From contig AP031352.1 of the NCBI GenBank assembly GCA_037833965.1, positions 31,870,501 to 31,934,500 on the forward strand: a stretch of 64,000 bases of DNA, in the 5' to 3' direction. A model generated the notes under the pieces. That model did no database searches, had not been told where the DNA came from, and was given only the letters and a program-made list of their open reading frames with translations. The translations under genes and the position numbers were made by a program. The first letter of the stretch is position 1. Each line of letters opens with the position of its first letter. This document shows, one piece after another, positions 38,058 to 49,559 of this stretch. This DNA is from Marchantia polymorpha subsp. ruderalis (taxonomy: Eukaryota; Streptophyta; Marchantiopsida; Marchantiales; Marchantiaceae).

Positions 38058-38325
38058 TGGAGCATGTTGAAATCTTTCTAAAGAAAACACAAGCACACGC
38101 GAGCAGAAATGCAAACACATTGAAATACATGAGCATACACATAAACACCGACACATAAATACATGTTTCCCCACTTCTTCCAAAGAACTCAAATAAGGCT
38201 TTTACTAGTAAAAAACCCTAAAGTGTTCACCGAGAGCTTTGGTTACCTCTCATTTACAGTGACAACATCTAAAACTTAGATAGGATTTAAATACTTGAAA
38301 TAAAATTAAATTGTCTACTCACAAT

Positions 38326-38334
38326 CTCCCTCTT
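38326..38334 (-). other. Polypurine tract of the copia element
   Basis: The minus strand reads AAGAGGGAGATTGTG, where TG begins the 3' LTR at 38323. This is the usual plant copia polypurine tract/LTR junction. Confidence 0.55.
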
Positions 38335-39349
38335 AATTCTTAACCTCCATAATCTATGTAATTGTCTTACAGGAAAATCTGAAAAAAATCTTAATATATA
38401 ACATTTTTTAAACCAAAACTAACTACAATACATCATAGTAAAAAAAATGGATAAAGTGAATATAGAAGTATAGAAATATATATGGAGATAACAAATTTGT
38501 TCAAAAATTTTACAAGTGCTCCTCATGCAAAATTTGCAAACTAACATCATATCTCTTAAAATTTTCAAACAGAATTTTCAAAGTTCCACTTATGTAAACA
38601 CAATTGTAAGTTTTGTGTTGTAAAAATTTTGTCCATAATGAACATCATTGTAATGTAACAAAGTTTAGTATTGTCTAATAAGCCATCAAACAAAAAACTA
38701 TAACTTTTAAAATTAGATTCAATGCATCTTCATTACATTTGATATGTATTCATCATCTTGTTTATAATTGAAACAATATCAAGCATTGTACATACCATCA
38801 AATACATGAAATTGTCTACAATTTTGTCATAGAAGATTGTTGGCATCTATTTCTTCTCAAGCAAGTACATTGAGTTTTAGAAAGTTTGAAATGTATTGCT
38901 AAAGAAGTTCAGAATTAGCTATAGAAGTATGAGATGTTAAACTTGTTAAATATATGTTGAATGTACTTGTCTTGATTCAATCATAGTTTTTTTATTTTTT
39001 ATTTCTATGAACGTCTAATCTTAGTATTTTTTTGACAAACTCAAACACATCATGTTAAATGCAAACTTAAATTGGTTTTTGTATCTGTTAATATTGGATT
39101 GATTTTTAACTGCAATAAACATGAAATTCATCTAAAATATTAGAATAATGAGATTGAAAATCTTCTTATCCTTGAGCTTTCATGAACTTTCAAACCTTGC
39201 ATTTCACTCCATAGTAACTTGCTTTATAATCTTAAATTTTATCATTTATAATACTTTCAGCAATCTAAATCAACCTTAAAACATCTTATCGTGATATTTT
39301 TTGTCTAACCTAATTCATTATCTCATGTAAAAATTCTACTTCAAAATTA

Positions 39350-39631
39350 ATAAAAAAATGTTGTAATTATATCCATCTGATACATAACTAGGTGCATAAT
39401 AAATAATGTGCACTTGTTACGATAGTTAACAAGTGCACATAGTAGTAAAAATATAATATATTTTGTTACACATCAAAAAAAAAATTTAGTCCACATCTTC
39501 TCTTGAATGAAATCTCTAACCATAAACTTGATTTTGATTATTTTTTTAACATCCGTTAGATTGTGTTCTAGATTGTACACCAATTTGTTATCAATAAAAG
39601 GTTGAATTTTTTGAACTTCTACTAACTCCCA
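39350..39631 (-). pseudogene. Copia reverse transcriptase remnant
   Basis: The minus-strand translation begins WELVEV and continues with IDNKLVYNLEHN, then MVRDFIQEK, matching in order the W-LV-P, K-W-V/H-N and K-A-R-L-V-A-K-G-F-Q blocks that open the copia reverse transcriptase. Further on, YQMDIITTFF corresponds to the Q-M-D-V-K-T-A-F-L-N-G block. Stops and frame changes occur between the blocks. It is clearly inactive. Confidence 0.65.
39406..39440. repeat. 14-bp inverted repeat
   Basis: atgtgcacttgtta (39406-39419) and taacaagtgcacat (39427-39440) surround a 7-nt loop, inside the decayed reverse transcriptase region. Confidence 0.8.
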
Positions 39632-40589
39632 CGTTTTTTTATCAATTGCATATCACGATTCATATTAGTAATGCATCCAAGATTATTGACATACACATAA
39701 GTTTTTCCATTAAAAAGATATTACTTTCTTTCAAGATCGACGCAATGCCATCATTATACTCAATTTCAATATCGCAATCTTCAAAAATGAATAAATGAGC
39801 GAATAATACATTCTTCATAAGTCTATATACATCTAATAAGATAATCTTCTAGTAAACAATTTTTGTTAATTAAACTGTCACGTCAAGTTATTTGAGTACA
39901 AAATCACCAACAATAAACTATTAGTTCAGACTTGTTCTTTAGAACTTTGCTTCATAAAATTATCAAGCTCTACTTGTGTCTCATCACTAAATCCATAATG
40001 ATCAATCTTCCATTCAGAAGCATCCAAAAATGAACATTTATTTTAAAACATATAAATAAATATATAAAGAATTTAAGAAATCTCTCAATAATCTTAGCTC
40101 ATTAAAAACATATATTCATACTAACAATAATCTTAAAGATTATCTCTAACACCAATAGCATATGCAAAAATGACATTTCTTGAATATTATATACAATTTG
40201 TTAATATCATTCTAAGATATTAGAGTTCAATTGTATAATCAGAAAATCAAACATTCAAACATTTTCAAACACTTATAATCAACCATTTAATTGTGATTTA
40301 ACTGAAACAGTGTCAAAAAATTGATTGCATCAATTTGAGACTAATTTATAAAAACATAGCGGTATTGAGAGTTCAACTCAAAATTCACATAGTCAAATAA
40401 ATGTACTCAACATGATGTTGATATTTTTCAAACTATTGAGTATCTTAAAAACAACGTTTTGTTATGGAGTATTAACCATGATAAGATATAAAAATATATT
40501 TCTACTCTTTTGCAATGACTTCAAAAATACTTAAAATTATAATTCTTGCCATTATACATTAGGAGATATTTCAACTTCTTATATCTAGT

Positions 40590-40839
40590 ATAAGTCTCAA
40601 TTTGAGCTCTTTAATATTAAAAGTTGTAAAGATCTCAAAATTTTGTGCAAAAAAAAACATCCACACAAATCTTAAATAATCATTTATAAAGTTTAGAGAG
40701 TATAATAATCTAAAGACTAAAGTTTTCAAAGATGGATATTACACATTACTAAATACATATTTGAGTTTTGAATGTTGAATTTTTAAGAACAAACATGAAA
40801 GTCTTTTCTTTGATGCTTGTACACAACACAATGTTCACA
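40590..40839 (-). pseudogene. Copia integrase remnant
   Basis: The minus-strand frame starts CEHCVVYKHQRKDFHV, matching the C-x2-C and following K-x-R-x-F-H of the copia integrase zinc-binding/core junction. It is followed by NIQNSNMYLV and later by a D-Y-x-R/W-x-F-F-L-like stretch (CGCFFLHKIL), broken by several stops. It lies upstream of the reverse transcriptase in element orientation, as in copia. Confidence 0.6.
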
Positions 40840-41410
40840 AATCTAAAAGTCAACATTAACTATGTCAAATAATGAGTTACTATTGCCAAGGAATATTAAA
40901 TATCTATTACTTATGTGTACTCTCCTAGAACCACATACATGAATCAACCCAACTCAAAATTTTGTTAGATTGTTAGATTTAGTTTTTTAATCTAACAATT
41001 TATAATTATATTTTATCAGTATTAAATCTAACTTGAACCAATGTACGGAAGATTACCTCAAACATTAAAAACCTAATATTGGTAATAGTTTTAAGCTTAC
41101 AAGTTTACTTATTTCTATAAGAAGTAAATCGTTTGATATTGAAAAAATATATAAAAATTCTCTATTGTAATGTGATATCTGTTTCATCCGATTTTATCGA
41201 CGAACTGAATTGCATTGAAAATGGTAGCACTTTTCAATTACATCATATGCTCAGCTTTGTGGATCATCTGTATCCCTACACAATGCATAAATATTTTCAA
41301 GATTTTGCTTGCAACCTCTTATTCCAGACGATCAAAACAGCATTGCAATGCACTTCAAGAGGTTGAAAACAACATCTATGTTCTTAAATCGAATTTTTTT
41401 TCAACTTTTT

Positions 41411-41423
41411 GTTCTGATATCAA
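41411..41423 (-). other. Primer-binding site of the copia element
   Basis: The minus strand reads TTGATATCAGAAC, two changes from the plant copia consensus TTGGTATCAGAGC (complement of initiator tRNA-Met). The adjoining LTR ends in CA, with its last base at 41424. Confidence 0.55.
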
Positions 41424-41689
41424 TGGTTGAGTATCCAGTATTATCAAGTATAGAAGCACATACACGTCAAAACGTAGACAGCAAAAATGGCCATCTCGAA
41501 CATACATAGAAATATGTGGTTTGTCACTCCAAACTAATTTCAAGAGAACTAAAAACGTTTTCCTGATAAAAACCCTAAAGTGTTGGTCGAGAGCTTTGGC
41601 TCGCTCTTATATATAATATATTGAGAGAGGACGCTCATAACTAAATGCTCTACTTTTTACTTTGTGATTACGGATAGTTACCTGCAGTT

Positions 41690-44600
41690 GAGCTATTTTT
41701 TTGGGTTTCACAAGGATTCGACTGAGTTGCTTGTAAAGAGAACAAATCATGGAGAGAGAAAAGTCGTTGGATTTATATGCTGGTGGTATATGGTTGGTGT
41801 AAATGAGTTCCAACAGTCTGAAACGACTGTATGCAGTTTGTGAAAAGATAATACTATGTCTCTCGTACGAAGAACCAAAATAATTTTCTTTGAGTGACGA
41901 ATTCCCGCGATCTAGTGTGTGGTCATTTGTGTAATTACAAATCATTGGCCACACAAGTATCTTACACTGAAGCCAATTGGCTCTCCAAACCAGGCGCTCC
42001 TTCCGTACAGCACCGAGGAACTTCATTCCAATAGGCCTAGTCTTGACATTCGACCTCCGATGGTTGAAAAACCGCTGACCAGGCTCGAGCTTAAGAACCT
42101 AAGGGGCAGCGTGAATTGCCAGTCCAGTTCCATGAGTGGGTAGGGCTCCATGTTGAGAGGGATCAGGGTTCTGCTGCTGAATATATTTCTGTTGCTTTCC
42201 CCATTTGCAATGACCTTGTGTAGTGCCGAACGAAGTACAGCAACCGTTTTACAAAGTGAGGTGGTCCCATTGCTGTTGGTCTAAGTGACAGGACGGGAAG
42301 AGGGTTCCGATCAGTTTAAGAATGTCATAATAATGGATCTGTACTGCAGGAACACAGTTAAGGGGCTTGCTTGTCCATCCCAACTGATCCATACCACTCA
42401 CTCGCCTCACTAGTTCGCCAGTCGGTCCGCCATACATACACTTATGTCGTTGCTGTGTTCACCATATATATATATATATATATATATATATGGTAGATTG
42501 TTATGGCATTTCAAACACTACCAGGAGGAGTACTTGAAGTTAAAATTTGAGTGGGGGAAGTACAGCAGCAACTACGATCAATGTTGGGGATTGGTCCATT
42601 CGTGCTACGGTCGATGTAGAAGTGCGTTCCTGCTTGTGCTTTGCAACAACAGAAGGTCGAGTACACGGAAGGTGCACCAGGGAAGAGAGAGATGGGGAAT
42701 GGATGATGATGATGATGCTCATACACGGGCAGTCAGATGTGTTCTCTTGGTAGAAAAAATTGCCCTTCGGCCCCTACAGGCCCCTCGCTTTGCTGGGAAG
42801 ATCAAGTTTGAAAAGGGAGGGACGGACGACACGGGAACTGGGACTGTGACCGTCCTAGTTACCGGACCCTGACCTTCGGACTTGGACGCAGCCTTGGCCT
42901 TGTTTCCTAAAGATCGAAGACATGGATTGATGCTTGCAAGGCCTGTCCCTCCTGTAGAACTAACAGAGTTTCGGCACTCCTACGGCTTCCTTGCACTGGT
43001 TTGCTTTTCAGTGGAAGCGAATGTGAGGCGAAGGTAAAGGTAGGAAGTGCGGAACGAGGTCCATTCACCGCCCGTGGTGGTGTGGCAAGCAGTGCACTGG
43101 AGTCCTGACTGTCTCACTGACCGACTCTCTGACCACCACTGGTACCGACGTTAGATCTGCTGCACCGCACCTGACCGGAACGGAACGGACCTGTTTGCTC
43201 GAAATCGTCGTTGTCAATCATTGTGTACCGCAGCTCGTCCCCTCGCTCTCGCTCTCGCCCTCTTTACGGCGCGTGTTCCCAGGCATCTTGTAGCTTCTCT
43301 CTCTCTCTCTCATCTCGAATCCCCACTCACTGACTCACTAGGGCGAGTTTAGTGGCAGTGACTTGGATCTTACCCATTCCTTTCCCAAGCATACGAATGA
43401 ATGAATGTATGACATGCAACGACATGCGGGACGTGAGCTTTTCCAACTCCTCCAAAATATAAATTCCTTGATATAATATTCCTTTTTGAGCGGGTGCTAA
43501 AACTTAATCCGAGGAACATGGACTCGGACTTTGAAGAGTTTCAACTGCCGATCGCAATAGGCACAATGGACATGACATTATAGCACCAGACAGGGAGGGA
43601 GGGAGGGTACTACTTGTTCCAGCGCACATGAATGAATGTTGGTTTTGGTTTGCACAGTGCTCCGCACTATGACAGCACCGCCTTCGAAGGAGCAACAATG
43701 GTGGACATGCTTGTATGAGCCAATTGTGACATATGCGATCCAATTCGCCTCCAAGGCTCGACGCACCTCCTTGTTCCTCAAGTCCGTTACCGCCAACGAC
43801 GACGAGTCCTGGCAGTCCTCACAGTCCTTGGTCGAGTGCACAGACAGGCTCCACTGTTCCGTCGTCAGCTCGCCCATTGCCCACCTCCTATCTCCATCCG
43901 ATCGCTCGCTAGTGTCTCTCATGTCGGTAACTATTGCACGGGTATTACGATTCCCACCAGAAGCTGTTCCCTATGGTCCCTAAATTCTAATACTTCTCGT
44001 GTCGGTACATCGGGCAGATCGGATTTTACCGTCGGCCTTGCCCTCCTTCCATGATCCCTCACTGTAGTGGGTGGTAGCAGTTTGAGTTCAGGAGTGGCAG
44101 TGCCAGTGGTCGTAGTAGAAGCAGAAGTGGTTCCAACGCTGGTACCGTTATTCTAGACCGTACCATTAATACCGGTCACAGGCAGGTCCAGTTCAAGTGA
44201 GCACAGCGAGGTTTGCCTTCTTTCCCATGAGGAGAATGTAGATATTTGTCACGTGTTCGATGCTACATCCCATTTCCACTCATGGCCTCTACTCGATTTG
44301 TCAATCCTGAGGTGCCAAGTATTGGGCGGGCTCCGCAGGTCTTATCGACCATACTGTACAGATTACAGAACATAACACCTGCGTTAATAAGCTGTAGCCA
44401 TAAATCGGAAGTTAATCCCACTTATCCTAAACCTCTGCTGCACGATCCGCCACTTATTATCGAACACGACTGCGTTCTTGTCGGGCGAATGATTGGCACC
44501 GTTTCAGTTTGATTGCCACACATTCAAAACCTCCTGTAGAAGATTCCTCGAGGCTATCAGTCCTTTCCACCGCAAGTTCAGGAGAGAGTGAATGACTGTG

Positions 44601-45573
44601 TGACTCTGTGTGTGTGTATGTGTGTGTGTGGGTGAATGTGTGCGTTCAGTACCAGCCTAGTGCTGGAAACAGGAATTATGTCAGGGGTTTCATTAGTCAG
44701 GACCACTCGCTGTCCTCTAATTCAAAGCTCAGATGCGATTTGGACCAATGGTCACGAAAGTTATGACTGCCAGCGGAGTCGAAGGATAGACATAGAACGA
44801 GCTGCTAGCACTCCCTCCGGAGTCATCACCTTTTGCTGTCAAAATACTGCTGAGGCAGAGGCAGAAGCAAAGGTCTCAATTCGACTCCCGTTTCGAGAAG
44901 CTCACCAACTTAGCTCTTCGAAATGGAAAAATCCCCGTCAAGATTCTCTCCACGTCCCTACTGCTACAAGTTTAGATCTCCCTTTCCTTGAGAGTGCTGG
45001 AGTGATGTTGTGTCATGCCGACTGTAGCACTGACAGAGAGCCCACTTCAACAACTCGGCCGTTCACTTTGAAGGCAACAAAATTCCACATCCATGACTGA
45101 GTCCAAAAGCGGTCAGTACGAAATCAGATCGCTGAACTCATGCCTCGAACGATTTCAGCCCATGGGCTTCTACTTCATGTCCGTCCGTCTGTCTGTCTGT
45201 GGGATGACTCGGATCTCTCTGTATTGATCTGTTGAGTGCCTTGCCACACAAGAATCCATGACCTTTTCTGATCATACAAATCATATCCTTTCTACAAGAG
45301 GCATCCATCGAGTGTCAGGAGAACCTTTCTGTCACGTTTTTAGAGACACGTATCCCAAATCAGAGTGATGTAAAACTACAAATTCTGCAACCCATAGCAA
45401 ACGTTTTTTAACCCCTCTTCTGTGGCTACTTACTGTAAGCTGTACCGTTTTTGCTCGGTTTGTCATCCTGTTGATAATATGTGCAGGTCCAGGAATTTGA
45501 ATCCAGTGCATTCACAAGTAAACGAGGTAGGGACAGAGGATAACAGTTCGTGAACCAGAATCAAGTATGCTGA
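41690..45573. other. Moderate-GC island, no supported gene
   Basis: Contains a TA palindrome (42461-42494), a TC tract near 43295-43312, (GGGA)n near 43590-43606 and a TG tract near 44607-44631. Open frames up to 154 codons (for example 44636-45100 on plus, 41607-42026 on minus) match no family I know and show no splice structure. Confidence 0.35.
42461..42494. repeat. (TA)n perfect palindrome, 34 nt
   Basis: ACCA-(TA)n-TGGT. The unique ends are themselves complementary, so the whole tract is self-complementary and can extrude as a cruciform. Confidence 0.85.
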
Positions 45574-45659
45574 AGCTTTTTCACCACAGATCCACAGCCT
45601 GTGATGATTATTCTACAGCTTTTTCAACATAGATCCACACCTCGCAATGATTCTTCCCG
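45574..45659. repeat. 43-nt imperfect tandem duplication
   Basis: agctttttcaccacagatccacagc... (45574-45616) is followed by agctttttcaacatagatccacacc... (45617-45659), with several substitutions. Confidence 0.7.
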
Positions 45660-47206
45660 GAAACAGACGAGAAGGATAGCATTCACATAGTACAATGGAG
45701 GCTATAAACAATTCTAAAGTGATCACTGAGCATGGAGTACAGGATTTCTGACCTTAGCATGTCTGAGAGTGGAAAAAGATTCCTCAATTGGGTTCTCCCC
45801 AGCCACAGCTCCCTGCTTTTCGAGTTGAATCTTCCATAGCATTTTGGTGTCCGTCAGGGCTGAGAGATAATCCTTAACCAGTTCTAGTTTCATTTTAAAC
45901 TCCACAAATTGAAAGTATTTGGGAATCCGATTCAAGGCACATGAAGATTTACTACAGGTCTGATAGCACCAGCTTCCCGACTTCCAAGTTTAAAGCTATG
46001 GCCGAAGCTTTCATAGTTTAATTTCTAAGAGTCTGGATAGTGAACTTTGCTCATTCCCCAGGCCGAAGTGCTGGACAACGGTGCCCAAATGATCTCACTC
46101 GTCCTGAATATGACGGGAACGGTGCATGTTTTGAATGTTAGAATGTTAGAATCCAATGTCTACTCCGCCGATTTCCTTCAGACAACGAGATAAGTTCGTT
46201 TCCTTAGTATCTTATTCTCGCGTTTTTGTGAAAACAACCGTGCAAATTCATAATTGTTTTACAACACACAATTCTGCACAATAACGTATATGTCCAGTGA
46301 TAAACTTTTCATCCCTGGTAAATTTTATAATGCATTCAGATTCTAAAGTGGAACCAAAAGTTCACTCACTAACTCTTGCAATCATACTCTCCAAGTCATA
46401 ACTGTGAGATTAAATTGCATGGAAGATTACTAGAACTCTACCCACTGACCTCTAGTTCTCGTATCTTCCCTAGTTGCAATAACGAAATAAACTGATATGT
46501 CAATTAATGAACTAAAGCGACTAACGAAGTAGGGGACCTAAAGTACTGACAAGTAGAGCAAAGTAACTTTCGTAGGGCCATCTCTGTTTGTGCAACTGGA
46601 TATGTTGAGTCTAGAAGTCTCAAAAAACTTCTTGTCGCATGTATCAGGTGAAATCAACAGATATTTCAACCTCCACTTCTAATAGTTCGTGTGATTATTC
46701 TAATCCTGCAATTTTTGACGTTATCGTTGATAATTTCTGCTACTCAGTCATCAACCAAACATGGTGTCATATACACAGAACTCATCCGAGTCTTCCTTGG
46801 GAGATTTTTAATAAACAATGAACATGACATGGTTAATGTCTTCCACGTTTCTATAAGTTGGTGTTTCGGATTCGAATAAAAGGTCCAAACTTTGTTTCAT
46901 TGAAAGCTGTTGGATATATGATCACGTCCAGCCCTGTGAACTCTAGAGCAGTTATCCGAAGTATCCTCCTTTCAAATCTCTGTTTGGTATAAGAATGTAT
47001 TTATATATATCTTATGTGAATTTTAGAAGAAATCATATCGATTGCTGGCATCTCTAGATCTATCTTCAATTCTTGAGAAAGATGCCCTCTGAGTAGATAA
47101 CCACTATACAATTCTGTTCATAGGGTTGAGAGAATTTGCAGCCCGAAGTTTCTTGCTCTGAATGTCGTTCATAATTTGGGCAGAACTCGGGGAATGTAAT
47201 ACCTAC

Positions 47207-47524
47207 CTGCAGCACTTCTGTTCTCTGTTCACTTAGCAACACTTGGAGTTAGTCCTGGGACATCATATACACATCCTTCAGTTTCAAGTCTAAGTAACTG
47301 ATATCGTTGATGCAGACTGTTGAGTTTGCAACTTCATGTTGTGGCAGGCACTCCCTACTGAGCTTCAAAAATGCATTATCCTGGTACCACCGTGCAGGTC
47401 CGTGACCAGAGTTCGCTTTCTCTAATAGATCTTGATTAATTTCGTGCAATGTCACCTCATAAAGCTCAGATTACTGACTCGTATATTTTGAGGTAATTTC
47501 ATCAAGAGTGAGTAGTCCATTCAT
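47207..47524 (-). pseudogene. Possible broken exon of an unknown gene
   Basis: A minus-strand frame from ATG at 47524 to a donor-like CAG|GTAGGT at 47207/47206 gives 106 codons with two internal TAA codons (47471 and 47249). Both could come from CAA (Gln). Protein-like pieces include LHEINQDLLEKANSGHGPAR, FLKLSRECLPQHEV and LQVLLSEQRTEVLQ. A following acceptor (CTACTCAG near 47100) could continue the frame in phase. No family is recognised. The alternative is a chance frame. Confidence 0.25.
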
Positions 47525-47967
47525 TTAACCGCATTTTGTTAGTTCGTGGTCTAAAATATCGTATGGAAATTTCAAGTTTGTGGGTCTACTCTCAGTGTGC
47601 CCTGCATATAGAAATTTGAGCTGCGTGCTAGACAACATCGATAAAATACATCGACATCGAAATTTGTTCCTCCGTAGCCTCTGGATAAGAAAGGCCGGGT
47701 TTAATTGTCTTTGTCTTCCAGGCGTACTACTACAGCTTGTGAATGCTATCAGAAATACCTTTCAATGTCCGTCAGAAGTTGAGCATACAATACAAACCTA
47801 CGAAGCAGGCAGCACTTACTTCTTCACGTCAGACCTTGAAGCCTTGTATTTGTTCACTTCTCACCGACTAGAGTTGAGAACCTCACAACAATCAGATTTA
47901 GTTGAAGAATTGTTGGTTCAGTAGAGATGAAAACCTAAACCAATAAATACCTATGTACTGAATAAAC

Positions 47968-47995
47968 CAGAGGTTCTCCTCGTGGAGAACCTCTG
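47968..47995. repeat. 12-bp hairpin
   Basis: cagaggttctcc / ggagaacctctg with a 4-nt loop (tcgt). Confidence 0.85.
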
Positions 47996-49510
47996 TGACT
48001 GTACAATGCAGCACATTATCATGTGGAATCCTTCGAAAATAATTGGACAAACCTATTTGTACAAACTCCTACTCAATCAAAACATGGCCCAACCCACAGA
48101 CGATTCGCATATACTAAGTAAGGAAAGAAGCAGAAAACCTAGTCCCATACTTCTGATTTACCCATTGCGACAACAACAGGCATTTACTCATTACAGGTTC
48201 ATACAGCAATACAGAGCGGATTTGTTGGTCCTTGATATTCATTGATATATATTGAATAGAGTATTCGAATAAATGAGCAGCAAATACGTAATCAAGGCTG
48301 AAATTGCCTAATTTTCACAATAGAAAGGGATTCATCACGCAGATGTCAAAAAAAAATATCGTTTCGTTGAATGGTTTCCAGATACTATCTCATCAGTGAA
48401 CGGGGAGAACACAAATTCAGACTCGGGTACCAGAACAAAATACAGATTTGGAATCATCTAAACCTTCTAATAATCTTTATATGTTTATGTATCTAACAAA
48501 AAACTTCCTTAAATGTACTGCGAATGGTGAAAGGTAATGGGCTGAACACAATTAGGGGTCATCGATGTAACATCCTGAGTAGAATGTAAGCAGATTCTTG
48601 AGGGTACTGTATGCATAATCGGTTGCAAAGTGAGTATAACAAGGATTTTCGTTCACGAGAGAACCTGAAAAAACCAAAAGACCTCTGTTCACCAAAAAAC
48701 TCTGAAGTCCAGTCAAGCAATACGGCCATGAATATCAATTCTGTGCTACTGAGGTTCAGGAAAGCCTACATCATAAGACCTAAGCCCTAAAGAAAATTGA
48801 TGCGTATTGAGGAGAGTATTTACTCTGAATGGCTTCGGCTTTGACGAACCAAGAAAGGTCCGTAGGCCGCGGTAAGAAATTAGTATTGAGTCATAAAAGC
48901 AACCAGAAAAGCAATATAAGGGAGTGTTGTTCTGCGCCAAGCGTCTTTCTATCCTTTGATGTGAAGCAAGTTTTACAATGTACGATTGACAGGCCAATTA
49001 GCTGCAGGAATGAAATCCAATCCTATCAAACTCAAGAAACATATTTTCAGAGCTGGAACGTGAATGACGGGGATTTCGAGGCGAATCTATACACTACTCA
49101 TATAAGTAAGACCCCTGGCTATATCATTCGGTTACTTATGAGAACTATGCATTATGCAACAGATGCAACTAGCAAGTTTACTTGAGTTCTTTGAAGCGAT
49201 AAGACACGGAAAGGTTCTGGAAAAGGAAAAAAGTTGGCACAAACAGTTGGGAAAAGTAAGAGTTGAGCTGGAGATCCCACAAAAGTACGACGAACTTGCA
49301 CGCCTACGATCGTCCTTTCTCGGCTGAAAATCTAGAGAGATAAATCAGATTCAAGGAGGTTCCGAAAGTACCTGTCAGAAGATATTATGCTGTGCCCATG
49401 CATTTCATCGAAATGTATGGTCACAAAGACGACAAAGGTTTATTACTTTGTAATGCAAAGGGTTTTACTCATGTGCAGAATTATATGAGAATACGTCACA
49501 GTATGAAAGT

Positions 49511-49542
49511 GGTTCATGACTAGAATGGACAAGTCATGAACC
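49511..49542. repeat. 11-bp hairpin
   Basis: ggttcatgact / agtcatgaacc with a 10-nt loop. Confidence 0.8.
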
Positions 49543-49559
49543 TCTATCTTTGCAGCTGC

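Larger units (their letters stand above)
38058..41680 (-). mobile_element. Decayed Ty1/copia LTR retrotransposon, minus strand
   Basis: Reading the minus strand 5' to 3', the order is: LTR (from about 41680 down to 41424, ending CA); a primer site resembling the initiator-tRNA-Met complement (TTGATATCAGAAC, 41423-41411); integrase remnant near 40839-40600; reverse transcriptase remnant near 39631-39350; polypurine tract AAGAGGGAG (38334-38326); and the 3' LTR from 38323 to about 38058. A segment of the form aaaccctaaagtgtt..cgagagctttgg occurs in both LTRs (near 38211-38251 and 41570-41610). All frames are full of stops, many explicable by C-to-T change. The internal region (~3.1 kb) is shorter than a complete element (~4.5 kb), so there are deletions. 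The order integrase before reverse transcriptase is the copia order. LTR outer ends are approximate. Confidence 0.7.
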
